Assembly: GCA_902775135.1 (NCBI GenBank)
Contig: CACYKY010000009.1
Coordinates: 1-64,000, forward strand
DNA from: an uncultured Bacteroidota bacterium
Lineage (GTDB): Bacteria > Bacteroidota > Bacteroidia > Bacteroidales > P3
DNA length: 64,000 nucleotides
Direction of reading: 5' to 3'
Below the pieces are notes generated by a model, which did no database searches, was not told where the DNA came from, and was given only the letters and a program-made list of their open reading frames with translations. Below, one piece after another: positions 49,760 to 58,495 of this stretch. A program made the translations under genes and the position numbers. The stretch's first letter is position 1; every line of letters starts with the position of its first letter.

Positions 49760-49870
49760 GAAAGTTGCAATTGAAAATTGAAAATTGAAAATTGAAAGTG
49801 AACGCTAACCTTAACGTTTTAGTGAATTGTGAATTGTGATTAGTGAATTGTGATTAGTGAATAGAGGCTA
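49760..49870. repeat. Composite simple-repeat block between holA and the TonB receptor
   Basis: GTGGAAAGTTGCA, four ATTGAAA units, AACGCTAACCTTAACGTTTTAG, then GTGAATTGTGA / TTAGTGAATTG runs. Third copy of the same composite arrangement in 4 kb. Confidence 0.75.
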
Positions 49871-49907
49871 GCATTTGTATGCAAAAAATGGATTATAGAT
49901 ATTGACC

Positions 49908-52304
49908 ATGATAAAACAACACAATAATAGACGACAACAGAGACAAAGAACATTTGTCTTCTCGTTTCATTCGACTTTTCTTCGCTCCGTTTCGCTACTC
50001 ATCCTTTTCCTTTGCGGTTGCCAACTGGCATCGGCCCAGTGCACCGTGAAGGGTGTGCTCTTCGACGAGAGCAACGGTGAGGCCATCCCCTTTGCCAACG
50101 TGGTGCTCGACGGGACGACCCACGGCTGCGCTACCGACATCAACGGATTCTTCCTCATCAACAAGGTGAAGGAAGGCACCTATACTCTGAAAGTGAAATA
50201 CGTAGGCTATGAGGAATACTCGGAGCAGATCACCCTTCAGAAGAACCGCATCGTTACGAAGACCATCCACCTGAAACCTGCCGCGCAGATGCTCCGCGCC
50301 GTGGAGATCACCGACAGCAAGAAGGAGGAACGCCAGATGCAGACGCAGGTCAGCGTGCAGAAGATCACCTCGTCGCAGATCCAGCAGATGCCCTCCATCG
50401 GCGGCACCGCCGACCTGGCGCAGTACATGCAGGTGCTGCCGGGCGTGAGCTCCACCGGCGACCAGGGCGGACAGCTCTACATCCGCGGAGGCTCGATGAT
50501 CCAGAACCTCTGCCTGCTCGACGGCATGGTGGTGTACAACCCCTTCCACTCGATAGGCCTCTACTCCATCTTCGAGACCGATGTCATCCTGAATGCCAAC
50601 ATCTACACCGGCGGTTTCGGTGCCGAATACGGCGGCAGGATGTCCTCGGTGATGGACATCTCCACCCGCGACGGCAACAAGCGCCACCACTCGGGCAAGA
50701 TAGGCATCAACACCTTCGGAGCCAGCCTCATACTGGAAGGCCCCCTGAAACGGGAGAGCAGCACCTCGAAGACCACCATCTCGTACCTTGTCACCGCCAA
50801 GAACTCGTACCTCTCGAAGACCTCGGACGTGCTCTATTCGTATGTTGTCGGCAGTCTGCCCTTCGACTTCCTCGACCTCTACGGCAAACTCTCGTTCAAC
50901 TCAGGCTCGGGCAGCAAGATCAACTTCTTCGGATTCCGTTTCGACGACAAGGTTACGCAGTATCAAGCCATTGCCGACTACCACTGGCAGAACTTCGGTG
51001 CCGGCACCAACTTCATGCTCGTCACCGGTGCCTCTGCCATCCTCGACGGATCGGTGGCCTATTCGAAATACAACATCACCCTCGACGACGGCTCCGCGGA
51101 CCCCAAATACAGCGAGATTGGCGGTTTCAACGCCAACATGCAGTTCACCAACTTCTTCGGTGCCAACAAGCTGAAATACGGTCTCTCCATTGAAGGCTAC
51201 TCCACCGACTACAAATATGTCAACTCCTACGGCAAGCGCATCTCGCAGCACGAGCCCTCCACCAACCTCTCTGTCTTCGTCACCTATAACATCCACGCCG
51301 GCAAGTGGATTATCGACCCCGGTGTGAGGCTGATGTACTACGCCACCCTCGGCAGTCCCAACATCGAGCCCCGTCTGGCCGCCAAATACAACATCTCGTC
51401 CGACCTGCGACTGAAGCTCGCCGGCGGCTTCTACAGCCAGATATTCCTCGACGCCCGCTCCGACAACGACATTGTGAACCTCTTCAACGGATTCCTCACC
51501 GGGAGTGCCGACCTGAATGTCCCCTCCTCGTTCCGCGGCGACGACATCTCGTCGTGTGTGCAGAAAGCCAAGCATGCCGTCATCGGAGTGGAGTATGACC
51601 TCACCGACCACATCACCCTCAACGCCGAGTTCTACTACAAAGGCTTCGACCAGATCCTCAACGCCAACCGCAACAAGATCTACGACGACGGCAACACCTC
51701 GGACTACTCGCTCCCCAGCAGTCCCTACTACAAGCCCGAATACCTCCGCAAGGACTACATCATAGAGCAGGGCATCGCCACCGGATTTGACTTGAGCGCC
51801 CGCGTAGACCTGGAGCGCCTCTACCTGTGGGCCACCTACTCCCTTGGCTACGTGGAGCGCACCGACGAGATACGCACCTACAACCCCCACTATGACCGCC
51901 GCCACACCGTGAACCTGCTGACCACCTATGCCCTCGGCGAACAGCGCGAATGGGAACTCAGTGCCCGCTGGACCTTCGGCTCGGGATTCCCCTTCACGCA
52001 GACGCAGGGAGTCTTCGAGCAGCTCTTCTTCCCCGGCTCCATTGTCAGCGACTACACCCATGAGAACGGCGGATACGCCATGCACTATGCCGACCTCTAC
52101 AAGGGTCGCCTGCCCTCTTATCACCGTCTGGACCTCGGTGTCAAGCGCAAATTCTCCCTCGGCGCGCGCTCGTTACTCGAACTGTCGCTTTCGGCCACCA
52201 ACGTCTACTCACGCCAGAACATCTTCTACTTCAACCGCGCCACCTACGAACGTGTCAACCAATTGCCCATACTTGTATGCTTCGGAGCTACTATGACATT
52301 CTGA
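49908..52304 (+). CDS. TonB-dependent outer-membrane receptor with carboxypeptidase-regulatory-like domain
   Basis: 798 residues from ATG 49908 (a TTG two codons upstream is in frame). Signal peptide with LLILFLCGCQLASAQ. A CarboxypepD_reg-like domain (about 45-125, CTVKGVLFDESNGEAIPFANVVLDG) is followed by the plug (about 140-250, LAQYMQVLPGVSSTGDQGGQLYIRGGSMIQNLCLLDGMVVYNP) and a 22-strand-type barrel ending in LPILVCFGATMTF. It takes up a ligand too large or scarce for porins, powered by TonB-ExbBD. No SusD partner is present. Its last 28 bases overlap the start of an ABC permease gene, which suggests a shared uptake route. Confidence 0.9.
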   Translation: MIKQHNNRRQQRQRTFVFSFHSTFLRSVSLLILFLCGCQLASAQCTVKGVLFDESNGEAIPFANVVLDGTTHGCATDINGFFLINKVKEGTYTLKVKYVGYEEYSEQITLQKNRIVTKTIHLKPAAQMLRAVEITDSKKEERQMQTQVSVQKITSSQIQQMPSIGGTADLAQYMQVLPGVSSTGDQGGQLYIRGGSMIQNLCLLDGMVVYNPFHSIGLYSIFETDVILNANIYTGGFGAEYGGRMSSVMDISTRDGNKRHHSGKIGINTFGASLILEGPLKRESSTSKTTISYLVTAKNSYLSKTSDVLYSYVVGSLPFDFLDLYGKLSFNSGSGSKINFFGFRFDDKVTQYQAIADYHWQNFGAGTNFMLVTGASAILDGSVAYSKYNITLDDGSADPKYSEIGGFNANMQFTNFFGANKLKYGLSIEGYSTDYKYVNSYGKRISQHEPSTNLSVFVTYNIHAGKWIIDPGVRLMYYATLGSPNIEPRLAAKYNISSDLRLKLAGGFYSQIFLDARSDNDIVNLFNGFLTGSADLNVPSSFRGDDISSCVQKAKHAVIGVEYDLTDHITLNAEFYYKGFDQILNANRNKIYDDGNTSDYSLPSSPYYKPEYLRKDYIIEQGIATGFDLSARVDLERLYLWATYSLGYVERTDEIRTYNPHYDRRHTVNLLTTYALGEQREWELSARWTFGSGFPFTQTQGVFEQLFFPGSIVSDYTHENGGYAMHYADLYKGRLPSYHRLDLGVKRKFSLGARSLLELSLSATNVYSRQNIFYFNRATYERVNQLPILVCFGATMTF

Positions 52305-52924
52305 TATCCTACCTGCCGCTGCTGGCCAAAGGCTTGTGGGCCACGGTGCTGATATCGCTGCTGTCGATCCTCATCGGCACGCTGCTGGGCACCGGCATCT
52401 ACGCGATGACCAAGCAGCGCAGTGCCTGGGTGCGCAAGACCGCGCAATGCTACCGGTTTATCGTGCGCGGCACGCCCATCATGGTGCTGCTCCTCCTGTT
52501 CTACTACATTGTGCTCCAGGGCCGGGGCGGCATCGTCGCTGCCGTGCTGGCCTTCTCGTTCAACTTCTCGAACTTTGCCTGCTCGGTCATCCAGTCTTCG
52601 TTCGACTCCGTGGGGCGAGGTCAGGTAGACGCGGGCATCTCGCTGGGCTTCTCGCGCTATCAGATACTGCGCTACATCGTTGTCCCCCAGGCGCTCCACA
52701 ATGCGTTGCCCACCTTTAAATTCCAGGCTGTCACGCTGATAAAAAGCACCTCCATCGTAGGCTATGTCTCCATCCTCGACCTGACGCAGGTCACCGATGC
52801 CATCCGCAACGACACCGGCCAATACTTCCTCTCGCTGCTGCTCATCACGATCCTCTACATGATCCTTGCCTGGCTATTGTGCAAACTGCTGGACTACTGC
52901 GTTAAAACAACCCAAAGAATATGA
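52277..52924 (+). CDS. Amino-acid-type ABC transporter permease (HisM/GlnP family)
   Basis: 215 residues starting at ATG 52277 inside the 3' end of the TonB receptor gene. About five membrane helices (LPLLAKGLWATVLISLLSILIGTLLG; IMVLLLLFYYIVLQG; IVAAVLAFSFNFSNFA; YFLSLLLITILYMILAWLLC). The EAA-type cytoplasmic loop DAGISLGFSRYQILRYIVVPQALHNALP, which contacts the ATPase, is clear. It belongs to the polar-amino-acid uptake family. No periplasmic binding protein gene lies nearby. The stop overlaps the ATPase start (ATGA), so the two are translationally coupled. Confidence 0.9.
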   Translation: MLRSYYDILISYLPLLAKGLWATVLISLLSILIGTLLGTGIYAMTKQRSAWVRKTAQCYRFIVRGTPIMVLLLLFYYIVLQGRGGIVAAVLAFSFNFSNFACSVIQSSFDSVGRGQVDAGISLGFSRYQILRYIVVPQALHNALPTFKFQAVTLIKSTSIVGYVSILDLTQVTDAIRNDTGQYFLSLLLITILYMILAWLLCKLLDYCVKTTQRI

Positions 52925-54006
52925 TTACCGCCTCGCATCTCACCAAGGCCATTACCCTACCCAATGGCGGCAGCAGCAACGTGATTGACGACATCTCCTT
53001 CCACGTCGCTCCGGGCGAGGTGGTGAGCATCATCGGCCCGTCGGGCTCGGGGAAGACCACCCTCCTACGCTGTCTCGGTATGCTGGACCGGCCCACGAGT
53101 GGACAGATATTGGTGGAGGGCGAGGACATCCTTGCCCCCAGCTACCCCCTGCGGCAGCTGCACCGCAAGATGGGCTTTGTCTTCCAGCAGTTCAACCTCT
53201 TCCCGCACCTCACGGTGCTGGGCAACATCACCCTGGCGCTGACCAAGGTGCACCACATGGCCGAGAACGAGGCCCGGGAACTGGCCCTCGAGACATTGGC
53301 GCACGTCTCCCTTGCCGAGAAAGCCGACGCCATGCCTGCCACCCTTTCGGGCGGCCAGCAGCAGCGTGCCGCCATTGCGAGGACCCTTGTCCTGAAACCC
53401 AAGATCATCCTCTTCGACGAGCCCACGTCGGCCCTTGACCCCACGATGGTGGGCGAGGTGCAGGGCGTGATGCGCCTGCTGGCCAAAGACGGGATGACCA
53501 TGCTCATCGTCACCCATCGCATGCGCTTTGCGCGCGACATAGCCTCGCGCACCTTCTTCCTCCACCAGGGGCACCTGCTCGAGGACGGCACCCCCGACCA
53601 GATCTTCCGCAACCCCCAGCAGCCCGAAACGCGCTCCTTCATACAGCAGATACGCACCCTCCGCTTCGCCATTGCCTCGCGCCAGTTTGACTTCTACGAC
53701 ATGATGTCGCAGATACGCCAGTTCTGTATCCGCTACGCCATCCCGGAGAAGATGGACCCCATCACCCACATCGTAGAGGAGATGCTGCTGCTCCTTGCCA
53801 ACTACAACAGTCCCGTCAGCATCGAAGTAAACCACAGCGAGCTGGACGGCGTCACCCACGTCGTCATTGTCCATCAGGGCGAGAAAGTCTCGCCCCTGGA
53901 GCGACCCGATGCCGACGAGCTGGCGGTGATGATTATTCGAGGCATGAGTTCAAACATCGCCACCGACACCACCCCCGACGGAGTCAGACTCACCTTCGAC
54001 GTCTGA
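52921..54006 (+). CDS. Amino-acid-type ABC ATPase fused to an RsbW-like (HATPase-fold) domain
   Basis: 361 residues; a GlnQ/HisP ATPase is normally about 240-250. Residues 1-245 are the ABC domain: GPSGSGKTT (39-47), LSGGQQQRAAIARTL (142-156), IILFDEPTSALDP and THR. Residues 255-361 are extra. They align by eye with the RsbW-like protein encoded at 55899: QIRQFCIRYAIPEKMDPITHIVEEMLLLLANY against FIDEVAEECNIDMALTMSLNLAMEEAVVNVMNY; VSIEVNHSELDG against VDIDAEFDNG; a final LAVMIIRGM...GVRLTFDV against IFLVRQIM...ILTLSK. The glycine-rich ATP-lid motifs are lost, so the domain probably binds a partner rather than phosphorylating. A role coupling transport to the partner-switching genes downstream is inferred. 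Confidence 0.9.
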   Translation: MITASHLTKAITLPNGGSSNVIDDISFHVAPGEVVSIIGPSGSGKTTLLRCLGMLDRPTSGQILVEGEDILAPSYPLRQLHRKMGFVFQQFNLFPHLTVLGNITLALTKVHHMAENEARELALETLAHVSLAEKADAMPATLSGGQQQRAAIARTLVLKPKIILFDEPTSALDPTMVGEVQGVMRLLAKDGMTMLIVTHRMRFARDIASRTFFLHQGHLLEDGTPDQIFRNPQQPETRSFIQQIRTLRFAIASRQFDFYDMMSQIRQFCIRYAIPEKMDPITHIVEEMLLLLANYNSPVSIEVNHSELDGVTHVVIVHQGEKVSPLERPDADELAVMIIRGMSSNIATDTTPDGVRLTFDV

Positions 54007-54033
54007 AAAAGGATTATTTTTTTTCCTCCACCC

Positions 54034-54064
54034 TTGTTAGGAATCAAGAAAAAATGTATATTTG
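54034..54064 (+). promoter_or_regulatory. Promoter of the partner-switching operon
   Basis: TATATTTG (54057-54064) with TTG (54034-54036) 20 bp upstream. Start site near 54070, about 37 nt before ATG 54107. It allows expression separately from the ABC genes, although readthrough is possible since no terminator intervenes. Confidence 0.7.
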
Positions 54065-54106
54065 CATTTTATAATAGTGAACAAATAATAATATATAACA
54101 TTGTCA

Positions 54107-55894
54107 ATGAGCAACAAACTGATACATGGCTGGGACAAGCTCCAGGCCCGCAGCAGCATCATGCTACTGATTGTCGCTGCCGTCATCGTGGAGGTGATGG
54201 GTGCGGTGCAATACATTTTCGCCCGCGACGGCATACGCCAAGAGGTGAAGCAGCGTGCACGTACCGAAATCAGAATGAGGAACTTGGAGATACACAATGT
54301 CATCTCCAACGTCGAGGTAGCGGTGAACAATATGCAATGGCTCATCGACTGGGCTGCCGCCAACCCCGACTCCATCTACAGCACCCTCCAACTCATCATA
54401 CACAACAACCCCATCATCACAGGGTGTGCTATGGCCTTCGAGCCCAACTACTTCCCCGAGCATGGCGAGTGGTACGAGCCCTTTGCCGGACGCTCGAACG
54501 GACTTACGGGTGACATAGTGCGACGCCAGATAGGCTCGGCCAACCATAACTATCACAATGCCACCTGGTATCGTGAGGCATTGACTTCCGACGGTGGCCA
54601 ATGGACAGAGCCTTACCTGGACGATGCCGGATCGAAGATGATGGTCAGCTCGTACACCATGCCCATCCACGACAGCGAGGGCAAGGTGATTGGAGTCTTC
54701 TGCAGCGATGTGTCGCTGGAGTGGCTGGCCGACCTCTTCGGCAGCCAAAGCGGCGCCTACACGTTCCTCACCTCGCGCTCCGGCCGTCTGCTGGCTTGTC
54801 CCGACAAGAGCCAGGTGATGAAGACCACCATCCAGGAAGCCGCCAAGCAGTTCAACGACACGATGATCGACGTGGTGAACGCCAACATGCTGGCTGGCGA
54901 CAGCGGAGATGCCGAAATCAAGGACAACAACGGCAATAAGAACTATATCTACTATTCGCCCGTTGAGGGCAATACCGGTTGGAGCATGGCCGTCATCTTC
55001 CCCGACAAGGAGATCTATGCCGGTTTGCACCGTGTGGGCACCTACCTGACCATCTTCATGATACTCGGCATGTTGCTCATGGCCTACATCATGTGGCGCA
55101 CCTTCCGCGGCCACCAGCGCCTCCAGGCCGTCAGTGCCGAGAAGGAGCGTATCGGCAGCGAGCTGCGCATTGCCAGTGCCATCCAGATGGGCATGCTGCC
55201 CAAGACCTTCCCGCCCTATCCCGACCTCGACGAGCTAGCCATGTACGGCGCCCTGGTGCCCGCCAAGGAAGTGGGCGGCGACCTCTACGACTTCTACGTG
55301 CGCGACCGCAAGCTCTTCTTCTGCGTGGGCGATGTCAGCGGCAAGGGAGTGCCCGCCTCGCTGGTGATGGCGGTGACGCGCAGCCTCTTCCGCACGGTGT
55401 CGACACACACCGAGAGTCCGGAGCAGTTGATGATGCAGATGAACAACGCCATGTCGGAGATGAACGAAAGTTCGATGTTCGTCACGCTCTTCATTGGCGT
55501 GCTCGACCTGCGCACCGGCAACCTGGCCTACAGCAACGCAGGCCACTGCCCGCCGTTGGTCATCCACAACCAGACCGTTACCCCCATCGAGATGGATGCC
55601 AACATCCCGGTGGGCCTCATGTCCGACTGGCAGTACAACCGCCAGGACATCCACATCAATCCCGGCAGCAACATCTTCGTATACACCGACGGCCTCACGG
55701 AAGCCGAGAACGGCGAACACGGCCAGTATGGCGAAGAGCGCATGAACAGCACCCTTGCCCAAGTCGGCAACCTGGCGCCACGCGAACTCATCGCCGCCAT
55801 GAGCGATTCGGTCCACGCTTTCGTGGCCGGAGCCGAACAGAGCGACGACCTCACCATGCTCGACATCCAGTTCATCAAAACCATAGAAGACTGA
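54107..55894 (+). CDS. Membrane SpoIIE/RsbU-type PP2C phosphatase with dCache-like sensor
   Basis: 595 residues from ATG 54107 (a TTG two codons upstream is in frame). TM1 about 17-36, a periplasmic dCache-like domain about 40-300 (ATWYREALTSDGGQWTEPYLDDAG; MMVSSYTMPIHDSEGKVIGVFCSDVSLEWL; YIYYSPVEGNTGWSMAVIFP), TM2 about 312-333, a short linker, then the SpoIIE phosphatase (about 360-595) with EVGGDLYDF, VGDVSGKGVPASLVMA, NAGHCPPLV, TDGLTEAEN and SDDLTML carrying the metal-binding Asp/Gly residues. It should dephosphorylate a STAS antagonist (likely the protein encoded at 56345) in response to an extracellular ligand. dCache domains often bind amino acids, which fits the ABC genes upstream. 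Confidence 0.92.
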   Translation: MSNKLIHGWDKLQARSSIMLLIVAAVIVEVMGAVQYIFARDGIRQEVKQRARTEIRMRNLEIHNVISNVEVAVNNMQWLIDWAAANPDSIYSTLQLIIHNNPIITGCAMAFEPNYFPEHGEWYEPFAGRSNGLTGDIVRRQIGSANHNYHNATWYREALTSDGGQWTEPYLDDAGSKMMVSSYTMPIHDSEGKVIGVFCSDVSLEWLADLFGSQSGAYTFLTSRSGRLLACPDKSQVMKTTIQEAAKQFNDTMIDVVNANMLAGDSGDAEIKDNNGNKNYIYYSPVEGNTGWSMAVIFPDKEIYAGLHRVGTYLTIFMILGMLLMAYIMWRTFRGHQRLQAVSAEKERIGSELRIASAIQMGMLPKTFPPYPDLDELAMYGALVPAKEVGGDLYDFYVRDRKLFFCVGDVSGKGVPASLVMAVTRSLFRTVSTHTESPEQLMMQMNNAMSEMNESSMFVTLFIGVLDLRTGNLAYSNAGHCPPLVIHNQTVTPIEMDANIPVGLMSDWQYNRQDIHINPGSNIFVYTDGLTEAENGEHGQYGEERMNSTLAQVGNLAPRELIAAMSDSVHAFVAGAEQSDDLTMLDIQFIKTIED

Positions 55895-55898
55895 CCTT

Positions 55899-56321
55899 AT
55901 GAAACGCCACCTCACCCTTCACAACGACATCCAGGAGGTTCCGCAACTGGCAGCCTTCATCGATGAAGTGGCCGAAGAATGCAACATCGATATGGCCCTC
56001 ACCATGAGCCTCAACCTCGCTATGGAGGAGGCTGTGGTCAACGTGATGAACTATGCCTACCCCGCTGGCACAGTGGGCGATGTGGACATCGATGCCGAGT
56101 TCGACAATGGGACGCTCACCTTCGTCCTCAGCGACAGCGGCACCCCCTTCGACCCCACACAGGCCAACGACCCCGACCTGACCCTGCAGGCGGAAGACCG
56201 TCCCATCGGAGGATTGGGAATCTTCCTCGTGAGACAGATCATGGACCAAGTGGAATACCACTACCGCGACGGGAAGAACATCCTCACCCTCAGCAAGAAC
56301 ATATCATCAGTCAACCCATAA
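55899..56321 (+). CDS. RsbW-like anti-sigma/serine kinase (HATPase fold)
   Basis: 140 residues, single GHKL/HATPase domain. N-box helix NLAMEEAVVNVMNYAYP (Glu and Asn present), G1 box LSDSGTPFDPTQA, G2 box IGGLGIFLVRQIMDQVEYHY. These are the residues for ATP binding and for phosphorylating a STAS antagonist. It lies 4 nt after the phosphatase gene and 23 nt before the STAS gene, giving a complete RsbU-RsbW-RsbV set. Bacteroidota have no sigma-B, so the protein it sequesters is unknown. Confidence 0.9.
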   Translation: MKRHLTLHNDIQEVPQLAAFIDEVAEECNIDMALTMSLNLAMEEAVVNVMNYAYPAGTVGDVDIDAEFDNGTLTFVLSDSGTPFDPTQANDPDLTLQAEDRPIGGLGIFLVRQIMDQVEYHYRDGKNILTLSKNISSVNP

Positions 56322-56344
56322 CGTATTCAAACAATCACAAAGAT

Positions 56345-56647
56345 ATGAACACCACCATCAAAGAACAGAACGGCGAACTTGTCACCTACTTCGAAGGTAG
56401 ACTCGACACTGCGGCAGCCCCCCAAGCCGAGAAGGACATCCAGCCCCTGCTTGCCAGCAACGGCAAGAACATCGTGCTCGACTGCAACGCACTGGAATAC
56501 ATCTCTTCCAGCGGCCTGCGTCTTTTCCTCACGGTGCTGAAGAGCGCCAAATCCAAAGGCGGACATGTTTTCATCACCGGCATGAACAACGACATCCGCA
56601 ACGTCTTCTCCATGACGGGTTTCACCAACCTCTTTGAATTCCGCTAG
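56345..56647 (+). CDS. STAS-domain anti-sigma factor antagonist (RsbV/SpoIIAA-like)
   Basis: 100 residues, a lone STAS domain: GELVTYFEGRLDTAAAPQAEKDI, IVLDCNALEYISSSGLRLFL and VFITGMNNDIRNVFSMTGFTNLFEF. The Ser in YISSSGL (Ser54-56) is the site phosphorylated by the RsbW kinase and dephosphorylated by the SpoIIE enzyme. In the unphosphorylated state it should bind the kinase and free its target. The RelA/SpoT-type gene starts one base after its stop. Confidence 0.92.
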   Translation: MNTTIKEQNGELVTYFEGRLDTAAAPQAEKDIQPLLASNGKNIVLDCNALEYISSSGLRLFLTVLKSAKSKGGHVFITGMNNDIRNVFSMTGFTNLFEFR

Positions 56648-56648
56648 G

Positions 56649-57716
56649 ATGGACGCCCACGGCGAATTATTGCTCGAGCAGTTCCGTCAACGGTTGCCCC
56701 TGCTTGCCCAGTTGGAGACATTGGTACTCCAACGCTTGCAGGATGCCCTCAGCCACCAGCACATACAGGTAACGGCCATCGACCACCGCATCAAGAAGGA
56801 GGGATCGCTGGCCGGCAAACTGGAACGCAAAGGGGCCAAGTACAAATCGATTAACGACATCACAGACCTGCTGGGACTTCGCGTCATCACGTTCTACACC
56901 GACGATGTCGACAAGGTGGCAGCCCTTGTGGCACAGACGTTCGACATTGATTGGAGCAACTCCGTCGACAAACGCAAGTTGCACGAGCTGGACAGCTTCG
57001 GGTACAATTCGCTCCACTACATTTGTCGCCTGCCTGCCGGGGATGCCGATGCGGCCCTGTGCAGCATCCCGTTCGAGATACAGATGCGCACGGCCCTGCA
57101 GCATGTGTGGTCCACCATCAACCACGATACGGGCTACAAGAGCGACGTGCAGATTCCCCGCGAATACCTGCGACAGTTCGGACGTCTGGCGGGCATGCTT
57201 GAACTCATCGACGACGAATTCAGCCGCTTGCGCAACTCGCTGGCGGAATACCGTCGACGGGTGCAGACCCTCGTGGCATCGGGCCAGCTGGACGAGGTGT
57301 CGCTCAATGCCGACACCTGGGAGAGCTATCTCCAGACACGTCCCTTCGACCGCCTCAACCGTCGCATCGCCGCCGTCAACCAAGCCGAGATATTCCCCAC
57401 CTCCCTAGGAGCCTTCCTACCGGTGCTCATAGCCCTGCAGATGAACACCTTGGGCGACGTCCAACGGTTCGTCGACAGCAATGCCGACGACGCCTATCTG
57501 CTGGCGGTGACAGAACTGGGTGTGACGGACCTTGACATCCTCACCGAGAGTGTGGGGCTGCAGAACCTCTGCATCGTCCAAGCGCTGAAGATGGGTGGCG
57601 GACGTCCCGCGGTGGTACGTATCCTCAACGCCGTCAGTGGCTTCAGCGACAACGAACCGTTGGCGCAGAGCATCTACGACCATGCAGCTGCGCTGCCTTT
57701 CATGAACAACAAATGA
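56649..57716 (+). CDS. RelA/SpoT-domain protein (small alarmone synthetase-like)
   Basis: 355 residues from ATG 56649. The nucleotidyltransferase domain (about 40-200) shows HRIKKEGSLAGKLERKG, the substrate-binding opening of (p)ppGpp synthetases, then YKSINDITDLLGLRVITFYTDDV, SFGYNSLHYIC and EIQMRTALQHVWSTINHDTGYK with the catalytic Glu/Gln and Arg. There is no HD hydrolase or TGS-ACT region. The remaining 150 residues are helical and unassigned. It probably makes (p)ppGpp or a related alarmone. Its position one base after the STAS gene places alarmone synthesis under, or next to, the partner-switching control. Confidence 0.88.
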   Translation: MDAHGELLLEQFRQRLPLLAQLETLVLQRLQDALSHQHIQVTAIDHRIKKEGSLAGKLERKGAKYKSINDITDLLGLRVITFYTDDVDKVAALVAQTFDIDWSNSVDKRKLHELDSFGYNSLHYICRLPAGDADAALCSIPFEIQMRTALQHVWSTINHDTGYKSDVQIPREYLRQFGRLAGMLELIDDEFSRLRNSLAEYRRRVQTLVASGQLDEVSLNADTWESYLQTRPFDRLNRRIAAVNQAEIFPTSLGAFLPVLIALQMNTLGDVQRFVDSNADDAYLLAVTELGVTDLDILTESVGLQNLCIVQALKMGGGRPAVVRILNAVSGFSDNEPLAQSIYDHAAALPFMNNK

Positions 57717-57718
57717 GA

Positions 57719-58396
57719 TTATTTTATCCGGGTCCAGTCGATGGGCTCCAGCCCCTGCTGCACCAGCAGGCTGTTGCATTGTGAGAAATGGCGGCAGCCG
57801 AAGAAGCCCCTGTAAGCCGACAGCGGCGAAGGGTGCGGAGCCGTCAGGACATGGTGTTTCGACGGGTCGATCAACGCTTTCTTGGCGATAGCATAGCTTC
57901 CCCACAGCAGGAATACGATACCCGAGCGATGCTCGGAGAGTGCCTTGATGGCAGCGTCGGTGAAGGTCTCCCATCCATGACGCTGGTGGCTGCCTGCCTG
58001 GTGGGCACGGACGGTGAGGGTGGCGTTGAGCAGCAGCACCCCTTGGTCGGCCCAGCCGCTGAGGTCGCCATGATCCTTGGGGATGGCGGTACCGAGGTCG
58101 GTATTGATTTCCTGGATGATATTCACCAGCGACGGCGGCACCTGAATGCCGTCGGGCACCGAGAAGCAGAGTCCCATAGCCTGACCGGGCTCATGGTAGG
58201 GGTCCTGCCCCAGGATGACCACCTTCACCTTGTCGAAGGGAGTATGGTTGAAGGCAGCGAAGATATCGCCCCCTTTGGGGTAGCAGGTATACTGACTCCG
58301 CTCGGCCACAAGGAACTCTTTCAGCTGGGCGAAATATGGTGCCTCGAACTGCGGCTGCAGCACGGCGAGCCAAGAGGGGTCTATTTTTACTGCCAT
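57719..58396 (-). CDS. ung: Uracil-DNA glycosylase
   Basis: 225 residues, family 1 UDG. The water-activating loop [23 protein letters not shown] carries the catalytic Asp, [11 protein letters not shown] is the proline-rich loop, [12 protein letters not shown] the uracil pocket, and [23 protein letters not shown] the leucine loop with catalytic His. It removes uracil from DNA to begin base-excision repair. Convergent with the RelA/SpoT-type gene, the stops being 2 bases apart. Confidence 0.97.
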   Translation of the reverse strand: MAVKIDPSWLAVLQPQFEAPYFAQLKEFLVAERSQYTCYPKGGDIFAAFNHTPFDKVKVVILGQDPYHEPGQAMGLCFSVPDGIQVPPSLVNIIQEINTDLGTAIPKDHGDLSGWADQGVLLLNATLTVRAHQAGSHQRHGWETFTDAAIKALSEHRSGIVFLLWGSYAIAKKALIDPSKHHVLTAPHPSPLSAYRGFFGCRHFSQCNSLLVQQGLEPIDWTRIK

Positions 58397-58413
58397 GTTC
58401 TGTCTTATTAAAC

Positions 58414-58494
58414 CGGCGAATTATACTAATTTTACAAATTAAAATGCAGGAGCAAGACCTACGTGGCTTTCGGGTTAATTCGAGTAATTCGCCG
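58414..58494. repeat. Inverted pair of AATTCG-type intergenic repeats
   Basis: CGGCGAATTATACTAATT (58414-58431) and AATTCGAGTAATTCGCCG (58477-58494) are near-perfect inverted copies. They resemble the AATTCGGGTGATTCGG core of the array in the M3 peptidase gene and the CACGAATTACACTAATCGG words near 46430. Confidence 0.65.
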
Positions 58495-58495
58495 T

